Of a stretch of 64,000 nt of DNA, positions 28,672 to 36,850 are shown piece by piece. Numbering within the stretch: position 1 is the first letter of the stretch; the number at the start of each line of letters is the position of its first letter. The notes beneath the pieces were generated by a model. That model saw only the letters and a list, made by a program, of their open reading frames with translations, made no database searches and was not told the origin of the DNA. The translations under genes were made by a program, and so were the position numbers. The DNA comes from Hyphomicrobium_A sp963782555 (lineage in GTDB: Bacteria; Pseudomonadota; Alphaproteobacteria; Rhizobiales; Hyphomicrobiaceae), in the NCBI GenBank assembly GCA_963782555.1, contig CAWAKB010000001.1, forward strand, positions 806,001-870,000. The letters run 5' to 3'.

Positions 28672-29613
28672 ATGACGCTGCGCATCGTCTTCATGGGCAC
28701 GCCGGACTTCTCCGTGCCCACGCTCGCCGAGATCCTGAGCGCCGGGCACCAGGTCGCCGCCGCGTACGCGCAGCCGCCGCGGCCGGCCGGGCGTGGCATG
28801 GCGGAGCAGAGGTCGCCCGTGCAGCGCTTCGCCGAGAGCGTCGGAATTGCGGTGCGCACGCCCAAGAGCCTCAAGAGCGAGCCGGAGCAGCAGGCGTTCG
28901 CCGCGCTTCAGGCCGATGTCGCCGTCGTCGTCGCTTATGGGCTCTTGCTTCCATCTCCAATCCTCGACGCTCCGCGTTTGAGTTGTCTCAATCTGCATGC
29001 GTCCATGCTGCCCCGTTGGCGCGGCGCCGCACCCATTCAACGGGCAATCATAGCGGGGGACGCGCAAACAGCTGCCGCCGTCATGCGCATGGAGAAAGGG
29101 CTCGACACCGGTCCCGTCTGCCTCGCCGAGCCCGTTGCCATCGGTCCCGACATGACCGCCGGAGAGCTGCATGACGTGCTCGCCGCACGCGGCGCGAGCC
29201 TGATGGTGCGCGCACTTGGTGCGCTAGAGCGCGGCTCGCTCGATTGCAAGCCGCAGGCAAGCGCGGGCGTCACCTATGCCGCCAAGATCGACAAGGCGGA
29301 GGCGCACATCGATTTCGCGCTGCCAGCCCGGGAGGTCCACAATCTGGTGCGGGCGCTGTCGCCGTTTCCCGGCGCCTGGTTCGAGGCGGGGGCCGACGGG
29401 CGGCGCGAGCGCATCAAGGTCTTGCGCACGGTGCTTGCAGAGGGCCGCGGCGCGCCGGGCGAGGTGCTGGACGACCACTTGACGGTCGCCTGTGGCGAGG
29501 GTGCGGTGCGCCTCATCGAACTGCAGCGCGCTGGCAAGAAGCCCATGGCCGCCGGCGACCTTCTGCGCGGCTTCCCGCTGCCGCCCGGGACACGCCTCGC
29601 GCCAGCGAATTAA
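28672..29613 (+). CDS. fmt: Methionyl-tRNA formyltransferase
   Basis: 313 residues. N-terminal formyltransferase domain with FMGTPDFSVPTLAEIL, the LNLHASMLPRWRGAAPIQRAI active-site block (catalytic N, H and downstream D) and GLDTGPVCL; C-terminal OB-like domain with the FPGAWFE segment. It formylates initiator Met-tRNA with 10-formyl-THF. Part of the def-fmt-truA order usual in alphaproteobacteria, though a small exported gene lies between fmt and truA. Confidence 0.96.
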   Translation: MTLRIVFMGTPDFSVPTLAEILSAGHQVAAAYAQPPRPAGRGMAEQRSPVQRFAESVGIAVRTPKSLKSEPEQQAFAALQADVAVVVAYGLLLPSPILDAPRLSCLNLHASMLPRWRGAAPIQRAIIAGDAQTAAAVMRMEKGLDTGPVCLAEPVAIGPDMTAGELHDVLAARGASLMVRALGALERGSLDCKPQASAGVTYAAKIDKAEAHIDFALPAREVHNLVRALSPFPGAWFEAGADGRRERIKVLRTVLAEGRGAPGEVLDDHLTVACGEGAVRLIELQRAGKKPMAAGDLLRGFPLPPGTRLAPAN

Positions 29614-29700
29614 GCATGGGTGGGGATCCGGTGGCGGGGCGCCCGGTCCCACGTTAAGGTATTGTTAGCCAAGTTCAGCGTGTTGCCGTGGAGTGTGCCG

Positions 29701-29961
29701 ATGCGTCTTCTCAGCCTGTTGCTCGCCGCCGCCATGGCCATCGTGCTGATGCAACCCGTTGCGGGCGAGGAGGCGCATACGACCCGCATCGAGACGCGCC
29801 CAGTTTACGGCGCGGTCGTCACCGTCGAGCACGGCGTGCGCGTCTATCGGCCGGTGCCGCCCACCGATCACCTGATCGTCAATCCCGGTGGGGCAACGCC
29901 GCTGGTGCTGGGCGTCGATGCGCAACGCATCGTGAACCAAGCGATTGCGGTCGGTCGCTAG
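29701..29961 (+). CDS. Small exported hypothetical protein
   Basis: 86 residues: signal peptide MRLLSLLLAAAMAIVLMQ-PVAG, then a mature chain of about 63 with VYGAVVTVEHGVRVYRPVPP and LIVNPGGATPLVLGV, predicted beta-rich. No cysteine, no known motif. The start at 29701 was chosen since the signal begins there. It sits between fmt and truA on the same strand and may be part of that transcript. Confidence 0.65.
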   Translation: MRLLSLLLAAAMAIVLMQPVAGEEAHTTRIETRPVYGAVVTVEHGVRVYRPVPPTDHLIVNPGGATPLVLGVDAQRIVNQAIAVGR

Positions 29962-30042
29962 GCGCCGCCGGCCAGGCAATTCCCTCCGCCGCGATCCTGC
30001 TTTAGGGATGGGGCAAAACGGCCTCCTGCGCCTCGAGCATCC

Positions 30043-30825
30043 ATGCCCCGCTACCGCATCCTCGTCGAATACGACGGCACGCCGTTCGTTGGCTGGCAGC
30101 GCCAGGCGCAAGGCGCGTCCGTGCAAGGCGCGCTCGAGGATGCACTGCGCAACTTCTGCGGCGAGGCGGTGGGCGTGCGCGGGGCGGGCCGCACGGATGC
30201 CGGTGTGCACGCGCTGGGCCAGGTCGCGCACTTCGATCTCGCCAAGGACTGGGATCCCTTCCGCGTGCGCGAGGCGCTGAACTTCCATCTGAAGCCGGCG
30301 CCGGTCGCCGTGCTCGAGTGCGAGGTTGCCGCGCATGATTTCGATGCGCGCTACAGCGCCACTCAGCGCCACTACCGGTACCGCATCTTGTGCCGCCGGT
30401 CGCCGCCTGCGCTCGATCGCGACCGGGTCTGGTGGCTTCCGATCGCGCTTGACGCCGAGGCGATGGCGGAGGCCGCGCAGCGGCTGCTCGGGCGCCACGA
30501 CTTCACGACGTTCCGCGCCGCCCAGTGCCAGGCAAACTCGCCCTCGCGGACGCTCGACCGGCTCGACGTCGCCACAAAGGGTGAGGAGATCATCGTCGAG
30601 GCGTCCGCGCGCTCGTTCCTGCACAACCAGGTGCGCTCGATGGTGGGCAGCCTCAAGCTCGTCGGCGAGGGGAAGTGGCGCCCGCGGGATCTGGAGGCTG
30701 CGCTTGCCGCACGCGATCGCGCGGCCTGCGGGCCGGTTGCGCCCGCATGCGGTCTTTATCTGGTGCGCGTGGATTACGGGACGCGCAGCGGGCCCGGAGA
30801 GGAGATCGCCGCCGATGATGATTGA
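30043..30825 (+). CDS. truA: tRNA pseudouridine(38-40) synthase
   Basis: 260 residues. The start RYRILVEYDGTPFVGWQRQ and the catalytic GAGRTDAGVHALGQVAHFD with the essential aspartate are diagnostic; RSFLHNQVRSMVGSL near the end is the family C-terminal motif. It makes pseudouridine at positions 38-40 of tRNA anticodon arms. Confidence 0.96.
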   Translation: MPRYRILVEYDGTPFVGWQRQAQGASVQGALEDALRNFCGEAVGVRGAGRTDAGVHALGQVAHFDLAKDWDPFRVREALNFHLKPAPVAVLECEVAAHDFDARYSATQRHYRYRILCRRSPPALDRDRVWWLPIALDAEAMAEAAQRLLGRHDFTTFRAAQCQANSPSRTLDRLDVATKGEEIIVEASARSFLHNQVRSMVGSLKLVGEGKWRPRDLEAALAARDRAACGPVAPACGLYLVRVDYGTRSGPGEEIAADDD

Positions 30826-31036
30826 TCTGGCTGGCTTTCCGGGATGAGGGGTGTGAGAGAGCTGCATCGCGGTGCCGGCACCCGAGGGGAGGACCAGGGA
30901 GCAGGGCGGTTCAGGCCCTTCGCTTTGTTCGGTAATGGATGTGGCCGTCGCCGCCCAACCGGCGCGTGAATCCGATCTCGGACAATGGTCATCACCGGGG
31001 CTGGAGGTCATGGCCGGTTTGGGTGAGGATAATCTA

Positions 31037-31666
31037 ATGGAGCGAGACCCCAAGAGACTGGTGGAGCAAGGGTATAACTCGGTGGCGCATACCTACCTCA
31101 ACTGCTTCCGCTCCTCTACTGTTCGCGATGCATGGTTGAGCGAGTTGATCGCGACATTGCGCGCGCGAGCCCGCGTTTTGGATCTCGGCTGCGGAGCAGG
31201 AGTTCCCGCTGCGGCACGCCTTGCAGACTTGGGGCATGATGTAATTGGCATTGACGGGTCTGCGGTCCAGGTTCAGCTGGCGAGAGAGCGCGTTCCAAGC
31301 GCTACGTTTCTGCACGCGGACATGACGAGCGCAGACCTGCCTGATACTTCGTTCGACGCAGTTGCGGCATTTTACTCCATCACGCATATACCGGCAGCCG
31401 AGCAGGGATCTCTGCTTGGCCAAATAGGAGCTTGGCTAAAGTCGGGCGGCACCTTTATCGGCAGTTTCGGTACAGGGGGCGCCCATGACTGGACCGGAGA
31501 GTGGCTCGGCACCGAGATGTTCTTCAGCCAAAATAGCGATCCCTTGACACTCGACCTAGTTCGACGGGCCGGCCTTGAATTGCTTCGGGCCGAAATCGTG
31601 AAGCAGGACAACGAGGACGCGAGTTTCGTTTGGATCTTTGCCCGTAAGCCTCGGAGTAAGCGCTGA
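31037..31666 (+). CDS. Class I SAM-dependent methyltransferase
   Basis: 209 residues from the ATG giving MERDPKRLVEQGYNSVAHTY, with GTGAGGA upstream; an ATG nine codons earlier is possible. SAM-binding motif I is VLDLGCGAGVPAAARLADLG, motif II HDVIGIDGS, and motif IV DAVAAFYSITHIP. The type is a small-molecule methyltransferase (Methyltransf_11/25); the substrate is unknown. Codon use is a little less GC-rich than in truA. It stands 12 bases from the frameshifted aminopeptidase, so the two form a small unit possibly gained together (inference). Confidence 0.87.
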   Translation: MERDPKRLVEQGYNSVAHTYLNCFRSSTVRDAWLSELIATLRARARVLDLGCGAGVPAAARLADLGHDVIGIDGSAVQVQLARERVPSATFLHADMTSADLPDTSFDAVAAFYSITHIPAAEQGSLLGQIGAWLKSGGTFIGSFGTGGAHDWTGEWLGTEMFFSQNSDPLTLDLVRRAGLELLRAEIVKQDNEDASFVWIFARKPRSKR

Positions 31667-31677
31667 GGCAAGTGAAG

Positions 31678-32630
31678 ATGCCGGATCAATTCCCTGCAAT
31701 CGAACCCTACGAAAGGGGACTGCTCGATGTGGGCGAGCGTCATCGCATCTATTGGGAATGTTGCGGGAATCCGACGGGCAAGCCTGCGCTGTTCCTGCAT
31801 GGCGGACCCGGGTCTGGTTGCTCGGTGGGACAGCGGCGTTTTTTCAATCCGACCATCTATCGTGCCGTGCTGTTCGATCAGCGCGGTTCAGGGCGCAGCA
31901 GGCCGTTGGCCAGCGATGAGGACGCCGACCTCCATACGAACACCACAGCGCACCTGATATCCGACATAGAAATCCTTCGCGAACATCTCGGTGTCGAGCG
32001 ATGGACCATTCTCGGGCTGTCCTGGGGAACGACACTTGGATTGGCTTACGCCGAGGCGCATCCCGAACGGGTGAGTGCGATGGTGCTCGCACTCGTTACA
32101 ACCACTTCTCGGCGCGAGGTCCAATGGGCTACCGAGGGGCGCGTTTTCCGGAGCAGTGGGAACGGTTCTCTAACGCGGTCCCCGACCGCTTGCGGCATCT
32201 GCGGCTGGTCGATGCCTATGCTGCTCTACTCGCCGATCCCGACCCCTCGGTTCAGGATCATGCGGCTCGCGAGTGGTGTGCCTGGGAGGACGCGCACGTC
32301 TCTCTTTCTCCAGGCCTAGTCCCAAATCAGCGCTATCGGGATCCGCAGTTCCGCCTGTGCTTTGCCCGACTTGTCACGCACTACTGGCGGCATTCGGCAT
32401 TTCTCGAGGAGGATCAACTCATCTGTGGCGCCACAAAGCTGAACGGTGTCCCCGGTGTACTGATTCACGGTCGTTTCGACGTAAGTAGCCCGCTAGAGAC
32501 CGCTTGGCGTCTATCTCAGCAATGGACGGACAGTCAGCTCCATGTTCTCGATGATGCCGGGCACGGCGGAGGCACGGGTTTCTTGCCCCTCGTCGGCGGC
32601 GCATTGGAGAAATTTGCCAATCTGCCGTAG
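31678..32630 (+). pseudogene. pip: Prolyl aminopeptidase (proline iminopeptidase), one-base frameshift
   Basis: N-terminal half: alpha/beta hydrolase with HGGPGSGC (oxyanion), DQRGSGRSRP and the nucleophile elbow GLSWGTTLGLAYA. C-terminal half, in the frame one base lower: FPEQWERFSNAVP, HYWRHSAFL, HGRFDVSSPLETAW (acid) and DAGHGG (histidine). The frames meet at the TTTT run 32144-32147: with one T more the protein would read through into FPEQWER without a break. So all catalytic residues exist but in two frames. Either a recent pseudogene or a one-base sequencing error. The enzyme would cut N-terminal proline from peptides. Confidence 0.88.
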
Positions 32631-32673
32631 CGGAGGCGGCCAATAGACGGGCGGCCCTACCGCAGCGTCGGCG

Positions 32674-33249
32674 TCAATCCACGATCGACATGAACTCCTG
32701 GCGCGTGATCGCGCTGTCGCGGAACACGCCGAGCATGCGGCTGGTGACGAGGTCGGTGCCCGGCTTCATGATGCCCCGCGCCGTCATGCAGAAGTGCTCG
32801 GCCTTCAAGACCACGCCCACGCCCTGCGGCTGCAGCACCTTGTCGATGGCGTTGGCGATCTGGGCCGTCATCTTCTCCTGGATCTGCAGGCGTTTGGCGT
32901 AGATGTCGACAATGCGGGCGAGCTTGGAGATGCCCACCACGCGCCCGTTGGGGATGTAGGCCACCCACGCCCGGCCGATGATCGGGGCGATGTGGTGCTC
33001 GCAGTGGCTCACGAAACGGATGCCGCGCAACGCGATCATCTCGTCGTAGCCTTCGGTCTCCTCGAAGGTCTTGGACAGGATCGCTTCGGGATCCTCGCCG
33101 TAGCCGCTGAAATACTCCTCGTAGGCGCGCGACATGCGCGCGGGCGTCTCGTGGAGACCGTCGCGGTCGGGATTGTCCCCGGTCCAGCGGATGATGGTGC
33201 GGAAGGCCGCCTCGACTTCGGCGCGGCTGGGGCGAACAATTTGGTCCAT
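32674..33249 (-). CDS. folE: GTP cyclohydrolase I
   Basis: 191 residues from the ATG giving MDQIVRPSRAEVEAAFR; the frame opens 20 codons upstream without family character. Zinc ligands are in FVSHCEHHIAPI and KAEHFCMTARG; GRVVGISKLARIVD and QIQEKMTAQIA are the family motifs. It converts GTP to dihydroneopterin triphosphate at the start of folate synthesis. Confidence 0.96.
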   Translation of the reverse strand: MDQIVRPSRAEVEAAFRTIIRWTGDNPDRDGLHETPARMSRAYEEYFSGYGEDPEAILSKTFEETEGYDEMIALRGIRFVSHCEHHIAPIIGRAWVAYIPNGRVVGISKLARIVDIYAKRLQIQEKMTAQIANAIDKVLQPQGVGVVLKAEHFCMTARGIMKPGTDLVTSRMLGVFRDSAITRQEFMSIVD

Positions 33250-33755
33250 GTGCGTGACTTTACGTTTTGCTCTCAATGATCGGGCTTGTTGCTTTCGACA
33301 GTTATACACGCCGGGACCGGTCTGCCGAGCCCTCGATCGTCGTCAGGTCTGGCGTTCCGGAGCCCTCGGAGGCCCCGCTGGCCCCCGCAGACATATAGGC
33401 GCCCGGGCTCTTGTCGGAAAGCCGACGCCAAGAGAGGCCGGTCTCGGTGTCGGCCAGCCCCGCGGGAACCTTCAAGAAATGGTGAGGGCGTCGCGAGCAA
33501 AACCGCTCGTCGTCGATGACGAGCCCACGTCGATGGCGGCACGTCGCGATCACGACACGGCAAGCCGCGCTTGCGTTTGCGACCAGCTGCCGCATGGGCG
33601 CTTGAGTAGTATCAAGGCGGCGAAGCGGCCGCTCCCCACCATCGCTCGCCAGTGGACCGCGTGCTTTCCCGGGGAGGCACGCCGTCCCCATGCATATCGA
33701 ACACGAGCCGGCTCGGACACGGCAAGGAGCTGGCGTCAGATGGAGGAAACCTGAA
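33250..33755. other. Intergenic region, possible gene remnants
   Basis: 506 bases between folE (minus) and pqqC (plus). One plus frame near 33479-33700 has a KPLVVDDEPTS stretch reminiscent of a receiver-domain start but decays at once into arginine-rich residues; a minus frame ending near 33302 also looks partly protein-like. Neither is convincing. The promoters of folE and pqqC should lie here. Confidence 0.4.
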
Positions 33756-34520
33756 ATGAGCGAGCGCCGCTTCGCCAATGTGCCCGTCAGCACCCTCATG
33801 AGCCTCGATGAGTTCGAGGCCGCCATCCGCGCCGTCGGCGCGGAGCGTTATCACGACAAGCACACCTTCCATAAGCTTCTGCACGGCGGCAAGCTGAGCA
33901 TGGGGCAGGTGCAGGCGTGGGCGCTCAACCGCTACTGCTACCAGGAGGCCGTGCCGCGCAAGGATGCAGCGCTCATCAGCCGCGTGCACGATCGCGAATT
34001 GCGGCGCGAGTGGCTGCATCGCGTGCACGACCACGACGGGCTGCCGCCTGAGGAGGAGGGGGGCATCGAGCGCTGGCTGGTTCTGACCGACGGTCTAGGG
34101 CTCGACCGCGACTACGTCATCTCCAGAGAGGGGGCGCTGCCGGCAACCCGCTTTGCGGTCGAAGCTTATGTGCATTTCGTACGCGAGCAGCCGCTGACCG
34201 TCGCCATTGCCTCCTCGCTCACCGAGCTCTTTGCCCCCTCGATCCATCGTGAGCGCATCGCCGGCATGCTGGAGAACTACGACTTCATCCACGACGACGT
34301 GCTGGCCTACTTCAAGCGCCGCCTGCAGCAGGCGCCACGCGACGCCACGTTTGCGCTGGAATACGTCAAGCACAACGCCAAGAGCCGGGAGGAGCAGGAG
34401 GCGTGCGTCGCCGCCGTGCGCTTCAAGTGCGACGTCCTATGGGCGCAGCTCGACGCGCTCGAGCACGCCTACGTCGAAGGGCATATTCCCCCGGGCGCGT
34501 TCCGTCCCGAGGTCAAATAA
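33756..34520 (+). CDS. pqqC: Pyrroloquinoline-quinone synthase PqqC
   Basis: 254 residues from an ATG with GGAGG upstream. The helical-bundle oxidase carries RYHDKHTFHKLLHGG, ALNRYCYQEAVPRKDAA, VRVHDHDG-type and ENYDFIHDDVLAYFKRRL segments with the conserved histidines, arginines and tyrosines of the active site. PqqC performs the final eight-electron ring-closing oxidation to PQQ, the cofactor of methanol and glucose dehydrogenases. The other pqq genes (A, B, D, E) are not in the window, so pqqC stands alone; a separate locus for the rest is expected. Confidence 0.94.
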   Translation: MSERRFANVPVSTLMSLDEFEAAIRAVGAERYHDKHTFHKLLHGGKLSMGQVQAWALNRYCYQEAVPRKDAALISRVHDRELRREWLHRVHDHDGLPPEEEGGIERWLVLTDGLGLDRDYVISREGALPATRFAVEAYVHFVREQPLTVAIASSLTELFAPSIHRERIAGMLENYDFIHDDVLAYFKRRLQQAPRDATFALEYVKHNAKSREEQEACVAAVRFKCDVLWAQLDALEHAYVEGHIPPGAFRPEVK

Positions 34521-34550
34521 AAACGAAGCCACGACGACGGGAGGGAACGG

Positions 34551-34576
34551 CGGGGCCGGGCGCAAGTTCGGCCCCG
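34551..34576 (+). terminator. GC-rich inverted repeat after pqqC
   Basis: CGGGGCCG and CGGCCCCG form an 8-bp stem with a 10-base loop, 30 bases behind the pqqC stop. There is no T tract, so it may only protect the mRNA end. Confidence 0.4.
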
Positions 34577-34768
34577 CGCGCATTGAACACCGAACAGCAT
34601 TCGATGCAACGTTTCGCACATCTGCAATTGTCAGCATTGGGCGAGCGGAACCTTAGGGATTTTGCGCCTAAATCGCGGTCGTCGGACGGTGGCACGTTCG
34701 GGGCGCTTGTGTGCCAAGCGGTCGAAGGTGAGATCGTGACAATTTGATCTTTGTGGAGTTGAGGAAAC

Positions 34769-35065
34769 ATGTCGACCAACAAGACCCTCTCAGTTCTCGC
34801 AGCCTCGAGCGCTCTGGCGCTGTTCGCGCTGTCGCCCGTCTACGCCGAGAACCTTCCCCAGGAGGAGCAGCAGCAGCTCGACAATTCGACGCAGCCGGAC
34901 GTGGATCCGGGTGCATCGAAGGGCCCTGATGCGCCGATCGTGAAAGAGGAGCGCGAGGAGCTCAACAACTCGGCCTCGCCGGACGTCCTTCCCGACGCCT
35001 CGGGACCGAACGCCAAGCCGGAAGAGTCGATCCCCGGTCAAGAGCAGCAGGACATCGATCAGTAA
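34769..35065 (+). CDS. Small exported acidic protein with an internal repeat
   Basis: 98 residues: signal peptide MSTNKTLSVLAASSALALFA then LSPVYA, mature part about 72, rich in E, D, Q, P, N and S. Two copies of a unit are visible: EEQQQLDNSTQPDVDPGASKG at about 29-50 and EEREELNNSASPDVLPDASGP at about 61-81, sharing EE--(Q/E)L(D/N)NS--PDV-P-AS. The signal matches that of the 27657 protein, so they are paralogues. Highly acidic and probably unfolded in the periplasm; function unknown. GTTGAGGAAAC gives the ribosome site. Confidence 0.78.
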   Translation: MSTNKTLSVLAASSALALFALSPVYAENLPQEEQQQLDNSTQPDVDPGASKGPDAPIVKEEREELNNSASPDVLPDASGPNAKPEESIPGQEQQDIDQ

Positions 35066-35322
35066 GCCGCACGGCTCCTCAAAGAGATCGGCTTTCCCTC
35101 TCGATCGCCTGGACAGTCTGCGGGATCTGAGCACTCCGCCATCGCCACGCCTCGGCGGGATCCCGCGGGCTTTGGGCTCGCCCTCAAGACCTCCCTGGCC
35201 GCTTTGGCCATGCTCGCCGCTCGACACTGGCGCGCCCCTTTCTAGGGGTGCACCGGTTTCGCGCGGCGCTTTTTTTGTTTTGTCTTGGAGCTCGGGGTCG
35301 AGCGCGGGAGCAAGCGCGCTCG

Positions 35323-36831
35323 CTACTTCCGCGGATCGGTTTGCCGCAGTGCTTCGACATGAGCGATAACCGCGTTGACCTCGTCGGGAGCAAGGCCGAG
35401 GTAGCCCTCCGGCTGCAAGAGCTTGTCGACCTCGGCCGGCGAAAGCAGCTTGGATACTACCGGGTCGGCCAGCAGGGCGGGGCGGAACGCGTCGTTTCTT
35501 TCCTTGGCCCGCATGATGATGCCATGAATGAGCTTGTCGGCTTCATCCTTTCCGAGCGCGGGCGAGAGCGCGAACGCGACGCGCTGCGCCATGATGAACC
35601 CCTTGGTCCTTTCGAGGTTCCGGCGCATGGCGGCTCGATTGACCTGAAGGTGGCCCAGCAGCGCCTTCGCGGTCTTTAAGTTGCTCTCCAACTCTATAGA
35701 GATCTCTTTGAGAATTGCATCGGGTCCGGAGGTATTGTCGCGCTCGAAGAAATTCACGACGTCATCCAGAACGACCTCTGCAAGGCGAGAAATGATGCGG
35801 GCGCCCTGAATGAGCTTCTCCGATTTGTTCGGGTTCACCTTCTGCGCCATCGAGCTCGAGCTGATGGAGGTGGGCGAGCGCGGCTCGTCGGTTTCGCCGA
35901 TATCGGTGGTCTGCAGAAGAAATAGCTCCTGGCCGATGTCTCCGTACGATTTGCTGATCAGCGACAGCGTCAACGCATAGTTTGCGTAGACGTCGCGCGA
36001 GCCGTGCCAGTCGTCGGGATAGGGCGGGCGAAGGCCCAGTTCCTCGGCGAACGTCTTTTCGATCTCCATGGCGTGCTCACCGAGCCCCGCATAGGTGCCG
36101 ACGGCGCCCTTCAGGATTGCCGACTGCTCCAGTTCTGCCAGCACATACTTGAGACGCTCGATGTTGCGGCGGTTCTCCCCCAACCAGGTGCTGACTTTCT
36201 TTCCGAACGTGATCGGCAAAGCATGCTGGCCGAGCGTGCGGCCAGCCATGACCGCGTCCTGATTGGCACGGGCCAATTTGATCAGAATAGTCTCGATACC
36301 GCGCAGGCGCCCGATAAGGAGGATCGCCGATTGGCGCAATTGAAGCGTCAGTGCGGTGTCGTAGATGTCCACTGTGGTCGCGCCGTAGTGGACGTACTGG
36401 CGCGCGCTCTCATCGATCGATCTACGCCAGACGTTGATGAGCGCCACCATGCGATGGTGAACAATCTTCCTCTCGGCCGCGATCTTATCGAGCGGGGCGA
36501 AGCGGATTTTCGCCTTGCGGGTGATCTCGTCGGCAGCTGCTTGCGGTATGGCGCCGTGCGCGGCTTGCGCGCGCGCCAGCGCTGACTCTATGTCGAGCAC
36601 GTATTGGTTGGTCTGGTCGGGATCGAAGACCGCCTTTACGGAACCGATCTCGTCGTCCCTGGCCCCTTGGTCGTCGGCGTACGACGGAGCGCTTGCCAGC
36701 GCCGTTGCGGCGCTTGCCGTCAGGAACCCGGCGAGCAGCAAGGATCGCAGCAGCTTGCGGCCCGCCGGCTCGCGGGGCGCGTGACTAATCCCGATCGGAG
36801 GCTGGATCCGATATATTCGCGTCCATGCCAT
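35323..36831 (-). CDS. Exported fumarase/aspartase-superfamily lyase (PcaB/PurB-like)
   Basis: 502 residues, last gene of a three-gene operon. The ATG at 36831 leaves 19 bases to the upstream stop. Residues 1-52 hold a long basic n-region, the hydrophobic GRKLLRSLLLAGFLTASAA and a cut site after APSYA, so the enzyme should be periplasmic. The lyase fold is intact: HYGATTVDIYDTALTLQLR at about 148-166, GRTLGQHALPITFG with the conserved histidine at about 203, and the catalytic serine loop SSSSMAQKVNPNKSE at about 324-338. Closest in pattern to 3-carboxymuconate cycloisomerase and adenylosuccinate lyase, which are normally cytoplasmic. Substrate unknown. Confidence 0.85.
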   Translation of the reverse strand: MAWTRIYRIQPPIGISHAPREPAGRKLLRSLLLAGFLTASAATALASAPSYADDQGARDDEIGSVKAVFDPDQTNQYVLDIESALARAQAAHGAIPQAAADEITRKAKIRFAPLDKIAAERKIVHHRMVALINVWRRSIDESARQYVHYGATTVDIYDTALTLQLRQSAILLIGRLRGIETILIKLARANQDAVMAGRTLGQHALPITFGKKVSTWLGENRRNIERLKYVLAELEQSAILKGAVGTYAGLGEHAMEIEKTFAEELGLRPPYPDDWHGSRDVYANYALTLSLISKSYGDIGQELFLLQTTDIGETDEPRSPTSISSSSMAQKVNPNKSEKLIQGARIISRLAEVVLDDVVNFFERDNTSGPDAILKEISIELESNLKTAKALLGHLQVNRAAMRRNLERTKGFIMAQRVAFALSPALGKDEADKLIHGIIMRAKERNDAFRPALLADPVVSKLLSPAEVDKLLQPEGYLGLAPDEVNAVIAHVEALRQTDPRK

Positions 36832-36850
36832 TGTTGCGCTCGACCGTCGA

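Noticed and set aside
33302..33826. Open frames on both strands between folE and pqqC, one with a KPLVVDDEPTS stretch
   Set aside because: The receiver-like look lasts only about ten residues, then becomes arginine-rich; the minus frame shows no family pattern either. At best a worn remnant.
35262..35285. T-run after GCGC near 35270 as terminator of the second acidic peptide gene
   Set aside because: A T7 run is present but I cannot find a stable stem directly before it, and it is 200 bases behind the stop.
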